Positions 25,381 to 34,473 of a DNA stretch of 64,000 nucleotides are shown piece by piece. The DNA is taken from contig NZ_CP054151.1 in NCBI RefSeq assembly GCF_021310995.1, positions 723,501 to 787,500 on the forward strand, in the 5' to 3' direction. This DNA comes from Agrobacterium vaccinii. GTDB lineage: Bacteria > Pseudomonadota > Alphaproteobacteria > Rhizobiales > Rhizobiaceae. The translations under genes and the position numbers were made by a program. Below the pieces are notes generated by a model, which saw nothing but the letters and a program-made list of their open reading frames with translations, was not told the origin of the DNA and made no database searches. Position 1 is the first letter of the stretch; every line of letters begins with the position of its first letter.

Positions 25381-26178
25381 ATGACCAGCCAATGGCACGC
25401 GATCGAATGTAGCGGCGCCACGCGCCCGCCGCTTTCGGTCCGCGTTTATAAGAAGGAAAGCAAAGACCGGACACCGCCCCTTGTGCTCTACTTACGTGGT
25501 GGCTCGTTTCTGGAACAGGGCGGTAAGTGCCCAGAATTGCCGGTTGCGCAAGCGTTGGCAGAGAGCGGCGCAGTCGTCATCGAAGCGGATTACAGCACGT
25601 CGTCCTGCAACGAGTTTCCGGCTGTGATCGATTGTGCGTTTGAAGCGCTGGACTGTCTGAGCCGTAGCCGCAAACACTATGGTGGCGCCAAATCGCTGCT
25701 GTTCGTGGCCGGTGAAGAAGCAGGCGGCAATGTTGCAGCCGGTCTGGCGCTGAAAGCACGGGACCGGATGCCGGGAAAACTGGCAGGGCAAATCTTGCTC
25801 TCGCCGATGATCGATCCGCTGATGGCGTCCACGTCCTTTCGGGATGCAGACAAGATCGGCATGCGCCAGCGCTGGGCGGAAGGCTGGAGCCATTATCTGG
25901 CAAAGGCCTGCGGGTTTGCCCACCCCTACGCTGCGCCCTGCCTGTGCACACGGCTCAACCGTGTGGCACCGGCGTTGATATTCACTGCCGAGGACGATCC
26001 TCTGCGCGACGAGACCGTCAATTATGCCGGTCGTCTGAGTGACGCAGGGGTGAAGGTTCGGCAGCATGTTTTCCCTGCTGGTTCCGGCTGGACAGGGCTT
26101 TACCGCGGCGAGGGTGGCAAATGGCTGTCGGCTGTTTGCACCGAGTTTGCGGGTTTTGTTCAAGACCTGAAGCATTAG
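25381..26178 (+). CDS. Alpha/beta-hydrolase-fold protein lacking the catalytic Ser and His
   Basis: This 265-residue protein aligns by eye with hormone-sensitive-lipase-type esterases, yet its active site is degraded. The oxyanion HGGG motif reads RGGS (residues 39-42), the nucleophile elbow G-D-S-A-G-G reads G-E-E-A-G-G (111-116, Glu113 in place of Ser), and the usual GMPHGF histidine segment reads FPAGSGW (231-237). Only the acid residue region EDDP (204-207) remains. It is therefore probably not an esterase; a binding or regulatory role is more likely. It sits 49 bases before the RND adaptor gene, as first gene of that operon. ATG 25381 has AAGGGA upstream; ATG 25360 is equally possible. 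Confidence 0.75.
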   Translation: MTSQWHAIECSGATRPPLSVRVYKKESKDRTPPLVLYLRGGSFLEQGGKCPELPVAQALAESGAVVIEADYSTSSCNEFPAVIDCAFEALDCLSRSRKHYGGAKSLLFVAGEEAGGNVAAGLALKARDRMPGKLAGQILLSPMIDPLMASTSFRDADKIGMRQRWAEGWSHYLAKACGFAHPYAAPCLCTRLNRVAPALIFTAEDDPLRDETVNYAGRLSDAGVKVRQHVFPAGSGWTGLYRGEGGKWLSAVCTEFAGFVQDLKH

Positions 26179-26227
26179 CATTATTCGAGACCAAAATCGG
26201 CTCTGATCAGAGCCAGGAGAGAAACCC

Positions 26228-27418
26228 ATGACGCTGAACAAAAAGCGCCGGGCCCTTGCGGGCGCCGGTATAGGCCTTGCTGTGTCCGTTGCTGCGGCAG
26301 CATTTCTGTTCGATCTTCCTATGACCACAGGTGCTGTCGCCGCATCCGGTCCTGCGGAAACACCTGCCATTCCGGTCACAGTCGCCGTCGTCGAAAGCCG
26401 TGACGTGACCCATTGGGAGCAGTTTTCCGGGCGATTGGAAGCGGTCGAGCGGGTACAGATACGCTCGCGTGTTGCGGGTCAGATTCAGTCCGTTCACTTC
26501 CGTGAAGGTGCGCTGGTAAAGGCCGGAGACGCGCTTTTCACCATTGATCCAGCGCCCTATCAGGCCATCGTATCGGGTGCGGAAGCGCAGGTCGCTTCTG
26601 CCGAAGCCAAGGTCGGTCTTGCCCGAACGGAACTGGAGCGCGGACGCAGAATGTCCGATAACCGCACCATTTCGCAAAGCGATCTCGACCAGCGGCAGAG
26701 CAATCTGGCAGATGCCGAAGCCCAGGCACGGGCAGCACGCGCAGCGCTGACGACTGCTCAACTCGACCTCAGCTACACCGAACTTCGGGCTCCGGTCTCC
26801 GGCCGCGTCGGCAAGCTGGAAATCACCGTTGGCAACCTCGTTGCCGCAGGCTCCACATCACCTGCGCTGACAACACTGGTTTCGGTCGATCCGATCTATG
26901 CCAGCTTCAACGCCAGCGAAGAGATGGTCGCAAAGGCACTGTCGCAGCTTCCCGTCTCGGACGGCGCGCTTCAGGCTCTGGAGCAAATCCCCGTCGAAGT
27001 CGGTACTCTGGCCGATGAAGGCACGCCGATCAAGGGCACCTTGCATCTCATCGACAATCAGGTCGATAGCGCAAGCGGCACGATCGGGGTGCGGGCTGTG
27101 TTCGCCAATACGGATGGGCATCTGATTCCTGGCCAGTTCGTGCGGGTTCGCATGGGTGAGCCGAAGTCTGAAAACCGCATCGTCATCACCGATCGCGCCA
27201 TCGGCACCGATCAGGACAAGAAATTCGTCTTCGTCGTGGATGGCGAGAACAAGGTGAACTATCGGCAGATCAAGCCGGGTTCTGCGACCGATGGCCTGCG
27301 CATCGTCGAAAGCGGACTTGCCGCCGGAGACAAGATCGTCGTCAACGGCCTTCAGCGTATTCGTCCCGGTGCAATCGTTGCGCCGCAGGTGGAAGACAAA
27401 GTCGCAGCCTCGCAATAA
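26228..27418 (+). CDS. RND efflux periplasmic adaptor (AcrA/MexA type)
   Basis: This 396-residue membrane-fusion protein has an N-terminal hydrophobic anchor (about residues 10-40, no lipobox), a lipoyl half-motif VQIRSRVAGQIQSVHFREGALVKAGDALFTI, an alpha-helical hairpin (SGAEAQVASAEAKVGLARTELERGRRM onward), the second lipoyl half (YTELRAPVSGRVGKLEITVGNLV) and beta-barrel and proximal domains. It links the inner-membrane pump to an outer-membrane channel. The pump gene follows 123 bases downstream. A ribosome-binding site CAGGAGAG lies before the ATG. Confidence 0.93.
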   Translation: MTLNKKRRALAGAGIGLAVSVAAAAFLFDLPMTTGAVAASGPAETPAIPVTVAVVESRDVTHWEQFSGRLEAVERVQIRSRVAGQIQSVHFREGALVKAGDALFTIDPAPYQAIVSGAEAQVASAEAKVGLARTELERGRRMSDNRTISQSDLDQRQSNLADAEAQARAARAALTTAQLDLSYTELRAPVSGRVGKLEITVGNLVAAGSTSPALTTLVSVDPIYASFNASEEMVAKALSQLPVSDGALQALEQIPVEVGTLADEGTPIKGTLHLIDNQVDSASGTIGVRAVFANTDGHLIPGQFVRVRMGEPKSENRIVITDRAIGTDQDKKFVFVVDGENKVNYRQIKPGSATDGLRIVESGLAAGDKIVVNGLQRIRPGAIVAPQVEDKVAASQ

Positions 27419-27541
27419 CCCATAAGGGCGGAGCGACACACGGTCCGCCACCCTATTCACTGACAGGAAGAGACCGCCGGAGGCCAATGGCCGCCGTGGC
27501 GATTTTCCACACCCAAAATTCACCCGGAGAGGGGTTAATTC

Positions 27542-30500
27542 ATGAACATCTCCAGATTTTTTGTGGACCGGCCAGTCTTTGCTGGCGTGCTATCGGTCCT
27601 CATCGTCGTCGCTGGTCTCATCGGCATGCGCGCATTGCCGATTTCGGAATATCCCGACGTCGTGCCACCATCCATCGTCGTGCGCGCCACTTATCCCGGC
27701 GCGAACCCAAAGGTCATTGCCGAAACGGTGGCGACACCGCTGGAAGAGCAGATCAACGGCGTCGAAGACATGCTCTATATGTCCAGCCAGGCAACGTCCG
27801 ATGGTGTCATGACGCTGACGGTAACGTTCAAGCTGGGCACGGACCCGGACAAGGCCCAGCAGTTGGTGCAGAACCGTGTCTCGCAGGCCGAGCCGCGTTT
27901 GCCAGCAGAAGTCAGAAGCCTTGGCGTTTCCACCGTCAAAAGCTCGCCCGACCTGATGATGGTCGTCCATTTGGTCTCGCCTGGCAATCAATACGACCTG
28001 ACGTACCTGCGCAACTATGCCGTCCTCAACATCAAGGACCGTCTGGCGCGGATCGAAGGTGTGGGGCAAGTGCAAATCTTCGGCGCTGGCGATTACTCCA
28101 TGCGCGTCTGGATCGATCCACAGAAAGCAGCCGAACACAATCTGGCGGCCAGCGATATCAGCAACGCCATCCGCGAACAGAACGTGCAGGCCGCAGCCGG
28201 CACCATCGGTGCATCTCCCAGCCTGACGGGCGTCGATCTTCAGCTCAACGTCAATGCTCAGGGCCGCCTCTCAACGCCGGAGGAATTCGGCAACATCATC
28301 GTCAAAAGCGGGACAAACGGCGAAATCACGCGCCTGCGGGATGTTGCTCGCGTCGAGCTCGGTGCTGCGGATTACGCGCTGCGTTCGCTTCTGGACGGTG
28401 AATCTGCCGTCGCCATTCCGGTCTTCCAGGCCCCTGGCTCAAACGCCATCACCATTTCCGACCAGGTCTCTGCCACCATGCAGGACTTGCAGAAGGCGAT
28501 GCCGCAGGGCGTGAAATACGAGATCGTCTATGACACCACGCAGTTCGTGCGTGCCTCCATCGACAAGGTCATCGATACGCTGCTGGAAGCCATCGCACTC
28601 GTCGTTATCGTCGTCATCCTGTTTCTCCAGACATGGCGCGCCTCAATCATCCCGCTGATTGCCGTGCCGGTATCGATCATCGGCACCTTCGCGGTGATGT
28701 ATGTCTTCGGCTTCTCGATCAACGCGCTCAGCCTCTTCGGACTGGTGCTGGCCATCGGTATCGTCGTGGATGATGCCATCGTGGTGGTGGAAAACGTCGA
28801 GCGAAACATCGAGAACGGATTGTCTCCACGTGACGCAACCTACCGCGCCATGAAGGAAGTGTCCGGCCCGATCATCGCCATCGCGTTGGTGCTGGTCGCC
28901 GTTTTCGTCCCGCTCGCCTTCATCTCGGGCCTGTCGGGCCAGTTCTACCGCCAGTTCGCGCTGACGATTGCAATCTCGACGGTCATTTCGGCCATCAACT
29001 CGTTGACACTGTCCCCAGCCTTGGCAGCACTGCTGCTGAAAGGCCACGACGCGCCGAAGGATTGGTTGACGCGTGGCATGGACAAGGTGTTTGGCGGCTT
29101 CTTCCGTGGCTTCAACCGCGCTTTTGGTGCAGCCTCGAACGGTTATGGCAAAAGTGTCGGCGGATTGCTGAACCGCAAGAGCATCGTCATGATCGTCTAT
29201 ATGGTTCTCGCAGGTGCGACCTACGGCATGTTCAATTCCGTACCGGGTGGTTTCGTGCCCGCACAGGACAAGCAGTATCTGATCGGCTTTGCGCAGTTGC
29301 CGGATGCCGCCAGTCTCGACCGCACGGAAGACGTCATCAAGCGCATGAGCGATATCGCCATGAAGCAGCCGGGCGTGGAACATGCGATTGCGTTTCCGGG
29401 CCTCTCCATCAACGGCTTCACGAACAGTTCCAATGCGGGTGTCGTCTTCGTGGCGCTCAGCCCCTTCGAAGAACGCACGACACCGGAGCTCTCCGGCGGT
29501 GCCATTGCCATGGCGCTCAACCAGAAATTCGGTGCCGTTCAGGATGCCTTTATCGCCATGTTCCCGCCGCCGCCGGTTAACGGTCTCGGCACCACGGGCG
29601 GCTTCAAGATGCAGATCGAGGACCGGGCTGGCTTCGGCTATCAGGCTTTGGATGATGTGAATAAGGCATTCCTCGCCAAGGCCTATCAGGCACCTGAACT
29701 GGCAGGCCTGTTCTCCAGCTTCCAGATCAACGTGCCGCAGCTCTACGCCGATCTTGATCGCGCCAAGGCAGAACAGCTCGGTGTTTCCGTCACTGATGTC
29801 TTCGAGACGCTACAAATCTATCTCGGCTCTCTTTACGTCAATGACTTCAACGCCTTCGGTCGTACCTACAGTGTGCGAGTGCAGGCGGACGCGAAGTTCC
29901 GTTCGCAGGCAGACGATATCGGTCAGTTGAAGGTACGCTCGGCGAACGGCCAGATGATACCGCTTTCGGCACTTCTGAAGGTGGATGCCACGACGGGACC
30001 GGAACGCACCACGCGTTACAACGGCTTCTTAGCCGCCGATATCAATGGTGGTCCGGCTCCGAGCTTCTCATCGGGCGAGGCACAGGCCGCCATAGAACGC
30101 ATTGCTGCCGAAACGCTGCCATCCGGTATTGCTTACGAGTGGACGGATCTGACCTATCAGCAAATCCTGGCTGGAAGCTCGGGTTTCCTCGTCTTCCCGC
30201 TGGCCTTGCTGCTGGTCTATCTGGTGCTGGCGGCACAATATGAAAGTCTCACGCTGCCGCTGGCCATCATCATGATCGTTCCCATGGGCGTGCTTGCTGC
30301 CATGACCGGCGTGTGGTTGACAGGAGGTGACAACAACATCTTCACCCAGATAGGCCTCATCGTCCTAGTCGGTCTCTCGGCGAAAAACGCGATCCTGATC
30401 GTGGAATTCGCCCGGGAACTGGAGTTCGAAGGTCGCTCTCCCGTTGCCGCCGCCATCGAAGCCAGCCGTTTGCGTCTGCGCCCGATCCTCATGACATCAC

Positions 30501-30733
30501 TCGCCTTCATCATGGGCGTGGTGCCGCTGGTGATCTCTACGGGTGCGGGTGCAGAAATGCGCTCGGCCATGGGTGTGGCGGTCTTCTCCGGCATGATCGG
30601 CGTCACGATCTTCGGTATCTTCATGACGCCGGTGTTCTACGTGCTCGTGCGCAAACTCTCGGGCAACCGCCCGCTGATCCAGCATAAGGAAGAGCCTGCG
30701 AACACCGACTACAAGATGGAAAAGGCAGGCTGA
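27542..30733 (+). CDS. RND multidrug efflux pump, HAE1 family (AcrB/MexB type)
   Basis: This 1063-residue protein starts MNISRFFVDRPVFAGVLSV, has 12 predicted membrane helices and two large periplasmic loops, and is of full family length. The proton-relay aspartate pair is present in GIVVDDAIVVVENVERN near residue 405, and the counterpart GLSAKNAILIVEFARE is near 940. It exports hydrophobic compounds as a trimer, using the proton gradient. No TolC/OprM-type outer-membrane gene is in the operon, so it must use one coded elsewhere. GGAGAGGGG precedes the ATG. A strong terminator follows 20 bases after the stop. Confidence 0.95.
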   Translation: MNISRFFVDRPVFAGVLSVLIVVAGLIGMRALPISEYPDVVPPSIVVRATYPGANPKVIAETVATPLEEQINGVEDMLYMSSQATSDGVMTLTVTFKLGTDPDKAQQLVQNRVSQAEPRLPAEVRSLGVSTVKSSPDLMMVVHLVSPGNQYDLTYLRNYAVLNIKDRLARIEGVGQVQIFGAGDYSMRVWIDPQKAAEHNLAASDISNAIREQNVQAAAGTIGASPSLTGVDLQLNVNAQGRLSTPEEFGNIIVKSGTNGEITRLRDVARVELGAADYALRSLLDGESAVAIPVFQAPGSNAITISDQVSATMQDLQKAMPQGVKYEIVYDTTQFVRASIDKVIDTLLEAIALVVIVVILFLQTWRASIIPLIAVPVSIIGTFAVMYVFGFSINALSLFGLVLAIGIVVDDAIVVVENVERNIENGLSPRDATYRAMKEVSGPIIAIALVLVAVFVPLAFISGLSGQFYRQFALTIAISTVISAINSLTLSPALAALLLKGHDAPKDWLTRGMDKVFGGFFRGFNRAFGAASNGYGKSVGGLLNRKSIVMIVYMVLAGATYGMFNSVPGGFVPAQDKQYLIGFAQLPDAASLDRTEDVIKRMSDIAMKQPGVEHAIAFPGLSINGFTNSSNAGVVFVALSPFEERTTPELSGGAIAMALNQKFGAVQDAFIAMFPPPPVNGLGTTGGFKMQIEDRAGFGYQALDDVNKAFLAKAYQAPELAGLFSSFQINVPQLYADLDRAKAEQLGVSVTDVFETLQIYLGSLYVNDFNAFGRTYSVRVQADAKFRSQADDIGQLKVRSANGQMIPLSALLKVDATTGPERTTRYNGFLAADINGGPAPSFSSGEAQAAIERIAAETLPSGIAYEWTDLTYQQILAGSSGFLVFPLALLLVYLVLAAQYESLTLPLAIIMIVPMGVLAAMTGVWLTGGDNNIFTQIGLIVLVGLSAKNAILIVEFARELEFEGRSPVAAAIEASRLRLRPILMTSLAFIMGVVPLVISTGAGAEMRSAMGVAVFSGMIGVTIFGIFMTPVFYVLVRKLSGNRPLIQHKEEPANTDYKMEKAG

Positions 30734-30753
30734 CCCAGGACGCAACTTGCCAA

Positions 30754-30787
30754 AAAGAAGGCCGCGAGCTATCTCGCGGCCTTCTTT
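30754..30787. terminator. Strong bidirectional intrinsic terminator
   Basis: A perfect 15-bp stem (arms at 30754-30768 and 30773-30787) with a four-base loop lies between the convergent efflux pump and cutC genes. T-rich ends occur on both strands (CTTTG on the plus side, CTTTTTG on the minus side). Confidence 0.9.
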
Positions 30788-30817
30788 GTTCGTCAAACAG
30801 AATGAGCGTTTTGCAGA

Positions 30818-31555
30818 TCAACCGTTTGAGCCAGTCAGGCGGGCTTTCATGGCGCGAACAATATCAACGCTGGTCCGCTTCATCCCCGAGATCGAAAACC
30901 CGTAGTCCTTAACAGCCGTATTTCCGTCTGGAATGCTGATGGAGCAGGAGGAGTGAACCTCTTTCACATCCAGTTGGGCTAGCAATGCATCGACCGTATC
31001 GAGATTGACGCCGGACCCGGGCATGATGGAAATCCGCCCAGCCGCGATTTCAACCGACGCCTTGAGGTCGGTTAGGCCATCGATTGCAGAACGCGCACGT
31101 CCCGATGTCAGGATACGCTCGAAGCCACAGGCCACGGCGATCTCTATGGCCTCGGATAGATCGGGCACGAGATCGAAGGCGCGGTGCAGGGTTCTGGGGA
31201 CAGAACCGACAGCGTCTGACAATCGCATCATTGCCTCGGCATCCAGTTGCCCATCAGTCCGACTTACGCCGAACACGACGCCTGACAGACCGCAGGAGGC
31301 GGCGAAGAGGATGTCGTCTTCCATAACGGCAAGTTCGTCTGCACTATAAACGAAGTCTCCGACGCGTGGCCTGATCATGGCATAGCAGGGAACGGAAGAT
31401 CGCCCCGCGAGGCTCATCAGACCGGGAGACGGCGTCAGGCCGCCAACCGCGAGCGCGCTGCACAGTTCGATGCGATCAGCGCCGCCTTCAATGGCAGCCT
31501 GAAGGCCATCGACATCATCGACACACACTTCCAGCAAGATGTCCGCACGGCTCAT
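30818..31555 (-). CDS. cutC: CutC family protein
   Basis: This 245-residue TIM-barrel protein is a clear Cut[27 protein letters not shown] at residues 7-32, GGLTPSPGL, IRPRxGDFVYS near 62-72, [15 protein letters not shown] and MPGSGVN. CutC was first linked with copper tolerance in E. coli, but the biochemical role of the family is uncertain. Here it is the last gene of an operon for amino-sugar import and breakdown and overlaps the ABC ATPase gene by four bases, with no copper gene near. A role with sugars is thus more likely in this place (inference). Confidence 0.9.
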   Translation of the reverse strand: MSRADILLEVCVDDVDGLQAAIEGGADRIELCSALAVGGLTPSPGLMSLAGRSSVPCYAMIRPRVGDFVYSADELAVMEDDILFAASCGLSGVVFGVSRTDGQLDAEAMMRLSDAVGSVPRTLHRAFDLVPDLSEAIEIAVACGFERILTSGRARSAIDGLTDLKASVEIAAGRISIMPGSGVNLDTVDALLAQLDVKEVHSSCSISIPDGNTAVKDYGFSISGMKRTSVDIVRAMKARLTGSNG

Positions 31556-32553
31556 ATGATGACGTTGCCACCTGCGTCGAAACGGTGGATGGCCGTTCCG
31601 GTGTGCGATGCATAGACAATATCGTCCGGCGCATAGGCATGCTCACCGAACAACCGCACGGTCAAAAGCCCGACCTTTTCGCTTTCCAGATAGACAATCG
31701 TGTCGGCGCCAAGATGCTCCACATGCACCACCTTGCCCGCCCATGTGCCGGTATCGCGGGACAGCGAAATATGTTCGGGGCGGATGCCGAGTGTCTTGTA
31801 TCCGCTCTCGCCAAGGCGACCCGCATCGATGAAGTTCATCTGCGGCGAGCCTATGAAGCCTGCGACGAACAGATTGGCCGGCTTGTTGTAAAGCTCCATC
31901 GGCGAGCCCACCTGCTCGATACGGCCTGCATTGAGAACCACGATCTTGTCGGCCAGCGTCATCGCTTCGACCTGATCATGCGTGACGTAGATCATCGTCG
32001 CCTTCAGGCGGCGATGCAGCCGGGCGATTTCAAGGCGGGTCTGCACCCGAAGGGCCGCATCGAGATTGGATAGCGGTTCATCGAACAGGAACAGTGTCGG
32101 CTCCCGAACGATTGCACGCCCGATGGCGACACGCTGGCGCTGACCGCCGGAAAGCTCGGCCGGGCGGCGTTCCAGATAGGGCTCGAGCGATAGCAGCGAC
32201 GAGGCCTTTGCAACCCGCGTATCGATTTCGGTTTTAGGCGTTCCCGCCTGCTTGAGGCCAAGCCCCATATTGTCCTTGACCGTCAGATGCGGATAGAGCG
32301 CATAGGACTGAAACACCATGGCAATGCCGCGCTTGGCAGGCGGGACCGCCGAGACTTCACGACCGTCGATGATGATCTCGCCGGAGCTGATATCCTCAAG
32401 CCCGGCTATGGTGCGCAGAAGCGTTGACTTTCCGCAACCGGACGGGCCAACGAAAATCACGAACTCGCCGTCCTTGACCTCCAGATCGATACCTTTCAGC
32501 ACATCGACGGTTCCGAAGGATTTGTCAACGGATTTCAGTGTCAGATTACCCAA
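31552..32553 (-). CDS. Sugar ABC transporter ATP-binding protein (UgpC/MalK type)
   Basis: This 333-residue ATPase has Walker [10 protein letters not shown] near residue 37, signature LSGGQRQR near 136, Walker [14 protein letters not shown], and a C-terminal TOBE-type domain of about 100 residues ([10 protein letters not shown]). It energises uptake of the amino sugar through the two permeases coded upstream. Many bacteria share one such ATPase among several importers; here a dedicated copy lies within the operon. It ends in a four-base overlap with cutC. Confidence 0.92.
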   Translation of the reverse strand: MGNLTLKSVDKSFGTVDVLKGIDLEVKDGEFVIFVGPSGCGKSTLLRTIAGLEDISSGEIIIDGREVSAVPPAKRGIAMVFQSYALYPHLTVKDNMGLGLKQAGTPKTEIDTRVAKASSLLSLEPYLERRPAELSGGQRQRVAIGRAIVREPTLFLFDEPLSNLDAALRVQTRLEIARLHRRLKATMIYVTHDQVEAMTLADKIVVLNAGRIEQVGSPMELYNKPANLFVAGFIGSPQMNFIDAGRLGESGYKTLGIRPEHISLSRDTGTWAGKVVHVEHLGADTIVYLESEKVGLLTVRLFGEHAYAPDDIVYASHTGTAIHRFDAGGNVII

Positions 32554-32568
32554 ACGAAGTCTCCAATA

Positions 32569-33627
32569 TCAAAGATCGACCATGCGGCCAGTGCGTGCGC
32601 TCTCATCTGCCGCAAGGCAAATGCGAAGGGACTGCACGGCATCGGTCATGTGTCGGTCGAGGTCGATGTCTTCAAGAATGGCTTTGAGCACATAGGCCTG
32701 CTCACGGTCGCACAGCTCCTGATGACCGGGCTCACCGGCCATTTGCAGAAACTGGTCCGGCTCGAGGAACTGGCCATCCGCGCCCGTCTGCGCCTTGTGC
32801 AGACAGATCGTCGAGGTCTTGGTGTGCGTGTCGATGTCGTCGGATTTCGCGTTCGGGTCCATGACGATGGAGACGCTGCCTTTGGGTGACATCACATCCT
32901 TCACGAAGAAGGCTGTCTCCGAAATCATCGGTCCCCACCCGGCCTCGTACCAGCCGATGGAGCCATCGTCGAACATGACCTGCAGATGGCCGTAATTATA
33001 CATGTCCGGCGCGATCTCATCCGACAGGCGCAGGCCCATGCCGCGGACCGACACCGGCTTGGCATCGGTGATCTGGCACATCACGTCGACGTAATGGACG
33101 CCACAATCGACGATCGGCGGCGTGGTTTGCATCAGCGCCTTGTGCGTCGCCCATGTCTTGCCGGAGGATTGCTGGTTGAGGTTCATGCGAAAGACGTAGG
33201 GACCGCCAAGCTCGCGGGCAAGCGAGATCAGCTTCATCCATGAGGGATGATGGCGCAGGATATAGCCGACCACCAGCTTGCGGCCATTGGCGCGGGCGCA
33301 GGCCACCACGCGTTCGGCATCTGCCACCGTTGTCGCCAGCGGCTTTTCCACGAAGACATGGCAACCGGCCTCCATCGCCTTGATCGCAAAGGCCGCATGG
33401 CTGTCGGAATAGGTATTGATCGAGCAAAGATCAGGCTTCAACTCTGCCAGAGCGTCATCGAAAGAAGGCAGAACGCTATGGTTCGAAAGCGGTGCTGGCA
33501 GGTCAGGGGTCGAGCGATTGACGAGACCGACGATCTCGAAGCCCGGATTTGCGGCATAGGCCAGCGCATGGCTCAGCCCCATATTGCCGAGGCCAGCGAC
33601 CAGAACCTTCAGGGGTTGCGCACTCAT
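32569..33627 (-). CDS. Gfo/Idh/MocA family oxidoreductase
   Basis: This 352-residue protein has an N-terminal Rossmann domain (LVAGLGNMGLSHALAYAA at residues 9-26), the family motif EKPLATTVADAERVV near 95 and a C-terminal alpha/beta domain. Members oxidise or epimerise sugars, or open glycosides by a redox-assisted elimination, with NAD(P). In this amino-sugar operon it could act on the 3-position of a GlcNAc- or MurNAc-containing compound, but the reaction is not known. Its ATG at 33627 overlaps the permease stop (ATGA). Confidence 0.87.
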   Translation of the reverse strand: MSAQPLKVLVAGLGNMGLSHALAYAANPGFEIVGLVNRSTPDLPAPLSNHSVLPSFDDALAELKPDLCSINTYSDSHAAFAIKAMEAGCHVFVEKPLATTVADAERVVACARANGRKLVVGYILRHHPSWMKLISLARELGGPYVFRMNLNQQSSGKTWATHKALMQTTPPIVDCGVHYVDVMCQITDAKPVSVRGMGLRLSDEIAPDMYNYGHLQVMFDDGSIGWYEAGWGPMISETAFFVKDVMSPKGSVSIVMDPNAKSDDIDTHTKTSTICLHKAQTGADGQFLEPDQFLQMAGEPGHQELCDREQAYVLKAILEDIDLDRHMTDAVQSLRICLAADESARTGRMVDL

Positions 33628-34463
33628 TTGACCGCTCCTGCCGTGATGCCACGGATCAATTGTCGCGAGAAGATCGTGTAAAGAACAAGCACCGGAGCGA
33701 TGGCCAGCGACAGTGCTGCCAGCACCGCGTTCCAATTCGTCACGAACTGGCCGATGAATATCTGCGCACCGAGAGTAATGGTTTTTGTAGCTTCGCTAGG
33801 CGCCAGAATGAGCGGAAACCAAAGGTCATTCCAGATAGGGATCATGGTGAAAACCGCAACAGTCGCCATAGAAGGACGGATGAGCGGGAGAACCAGCCGG
33901 AAGAATATCTTGTATTCTGAGAGACCGTCGATACGCCCGGCGTTCTTGAGATCATCGGAAACCGTGCGCATGAATTCCGATAGAATGAAAATCGCCAGTG
34001 GCAGACCCTGCGCGGTGTAGACCAGTATCAGCGCAGTCCTTGTATTGACGAGCCCCGTCGCCACCATGCCCTGGAGAATGCCGATCGTGCCGAGGCGAAT
34101 GGGGATCATGATGCCGAGGGCCATATAAAGCCCTAGCAGCGTATTGCCGCGAAAACGGTATTCGGACAAGGCAAATGCCGCCATGGCCCCGAACAGCAAC
34201 ACCAGCGCAATGGAAACGATCGTCACGATCAGCGAATTCTGCATATAGTGCACGAAATCGCTTTGCCCGAGAACCGTGACATAGCCGATAATATCGAAGG
34301 TTGAAGGCAATGGCGGCTGCATCGGATCGCGGAAAATCGCATTTCGCGACTTGAACGAATTCATGATGGTCAGCACGACCGGGAACAGTGAAATCGCGGT
34401 GTAGGCCAAAAGGACTGCGTGGGCGGACGCCGTGCGGGCCAGTGAGGAGCGTGCTTTCGACAT
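33624..34463 (-). CDS. Sugar ABC transporter permease (MalG type)
   Basis: This 279-residue protein has six hydrophobic segments and the EAA-type loop in NAGRIDGLSEYKIFFRLVLPLIRPS near residues 187-211. It forms the channel with the MalF-type permease upstream. GAGGAGAAAGAG precedes the ATG at 34463, ten bases after the partner gene ends. The substrate is probably an amino sugar (see murQ and nagA neighbours). Confidence 0.9.
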   Translation of the reverse strand: MSKARSSLARTASAHAVLLAYTAISLFPVVLTIMNSFKSRNAIFRDPMQPPLPSTFDIIGYVTVLGQSDFVHYMQNSLIVTIVSIALVLLFGAMAAFALSEYRFRGNTLLGLYMALGIMIPIRLGTIGILQGMVATGLVNTRTALILVYTAQGLPLAIFILSEFMRTVSDDLKNAGRIDGLSEYKIFFRLVLPLIRPSMATVAVFTMIPIWNDLWFPLILAPSEATKTITLGAQIFIGQFVTNWNAVLAALSLAIAPVLVLYTIFSRQLIRGITAGAVK

Positions 34464-34473
34464 CTCTTTCTCC

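Noticed and set aside
27487..28401. A 304-codon frame across the efflux pump start
   Set aside because: Basic, low-complexity shadow translation; the RND pump frame is clear.
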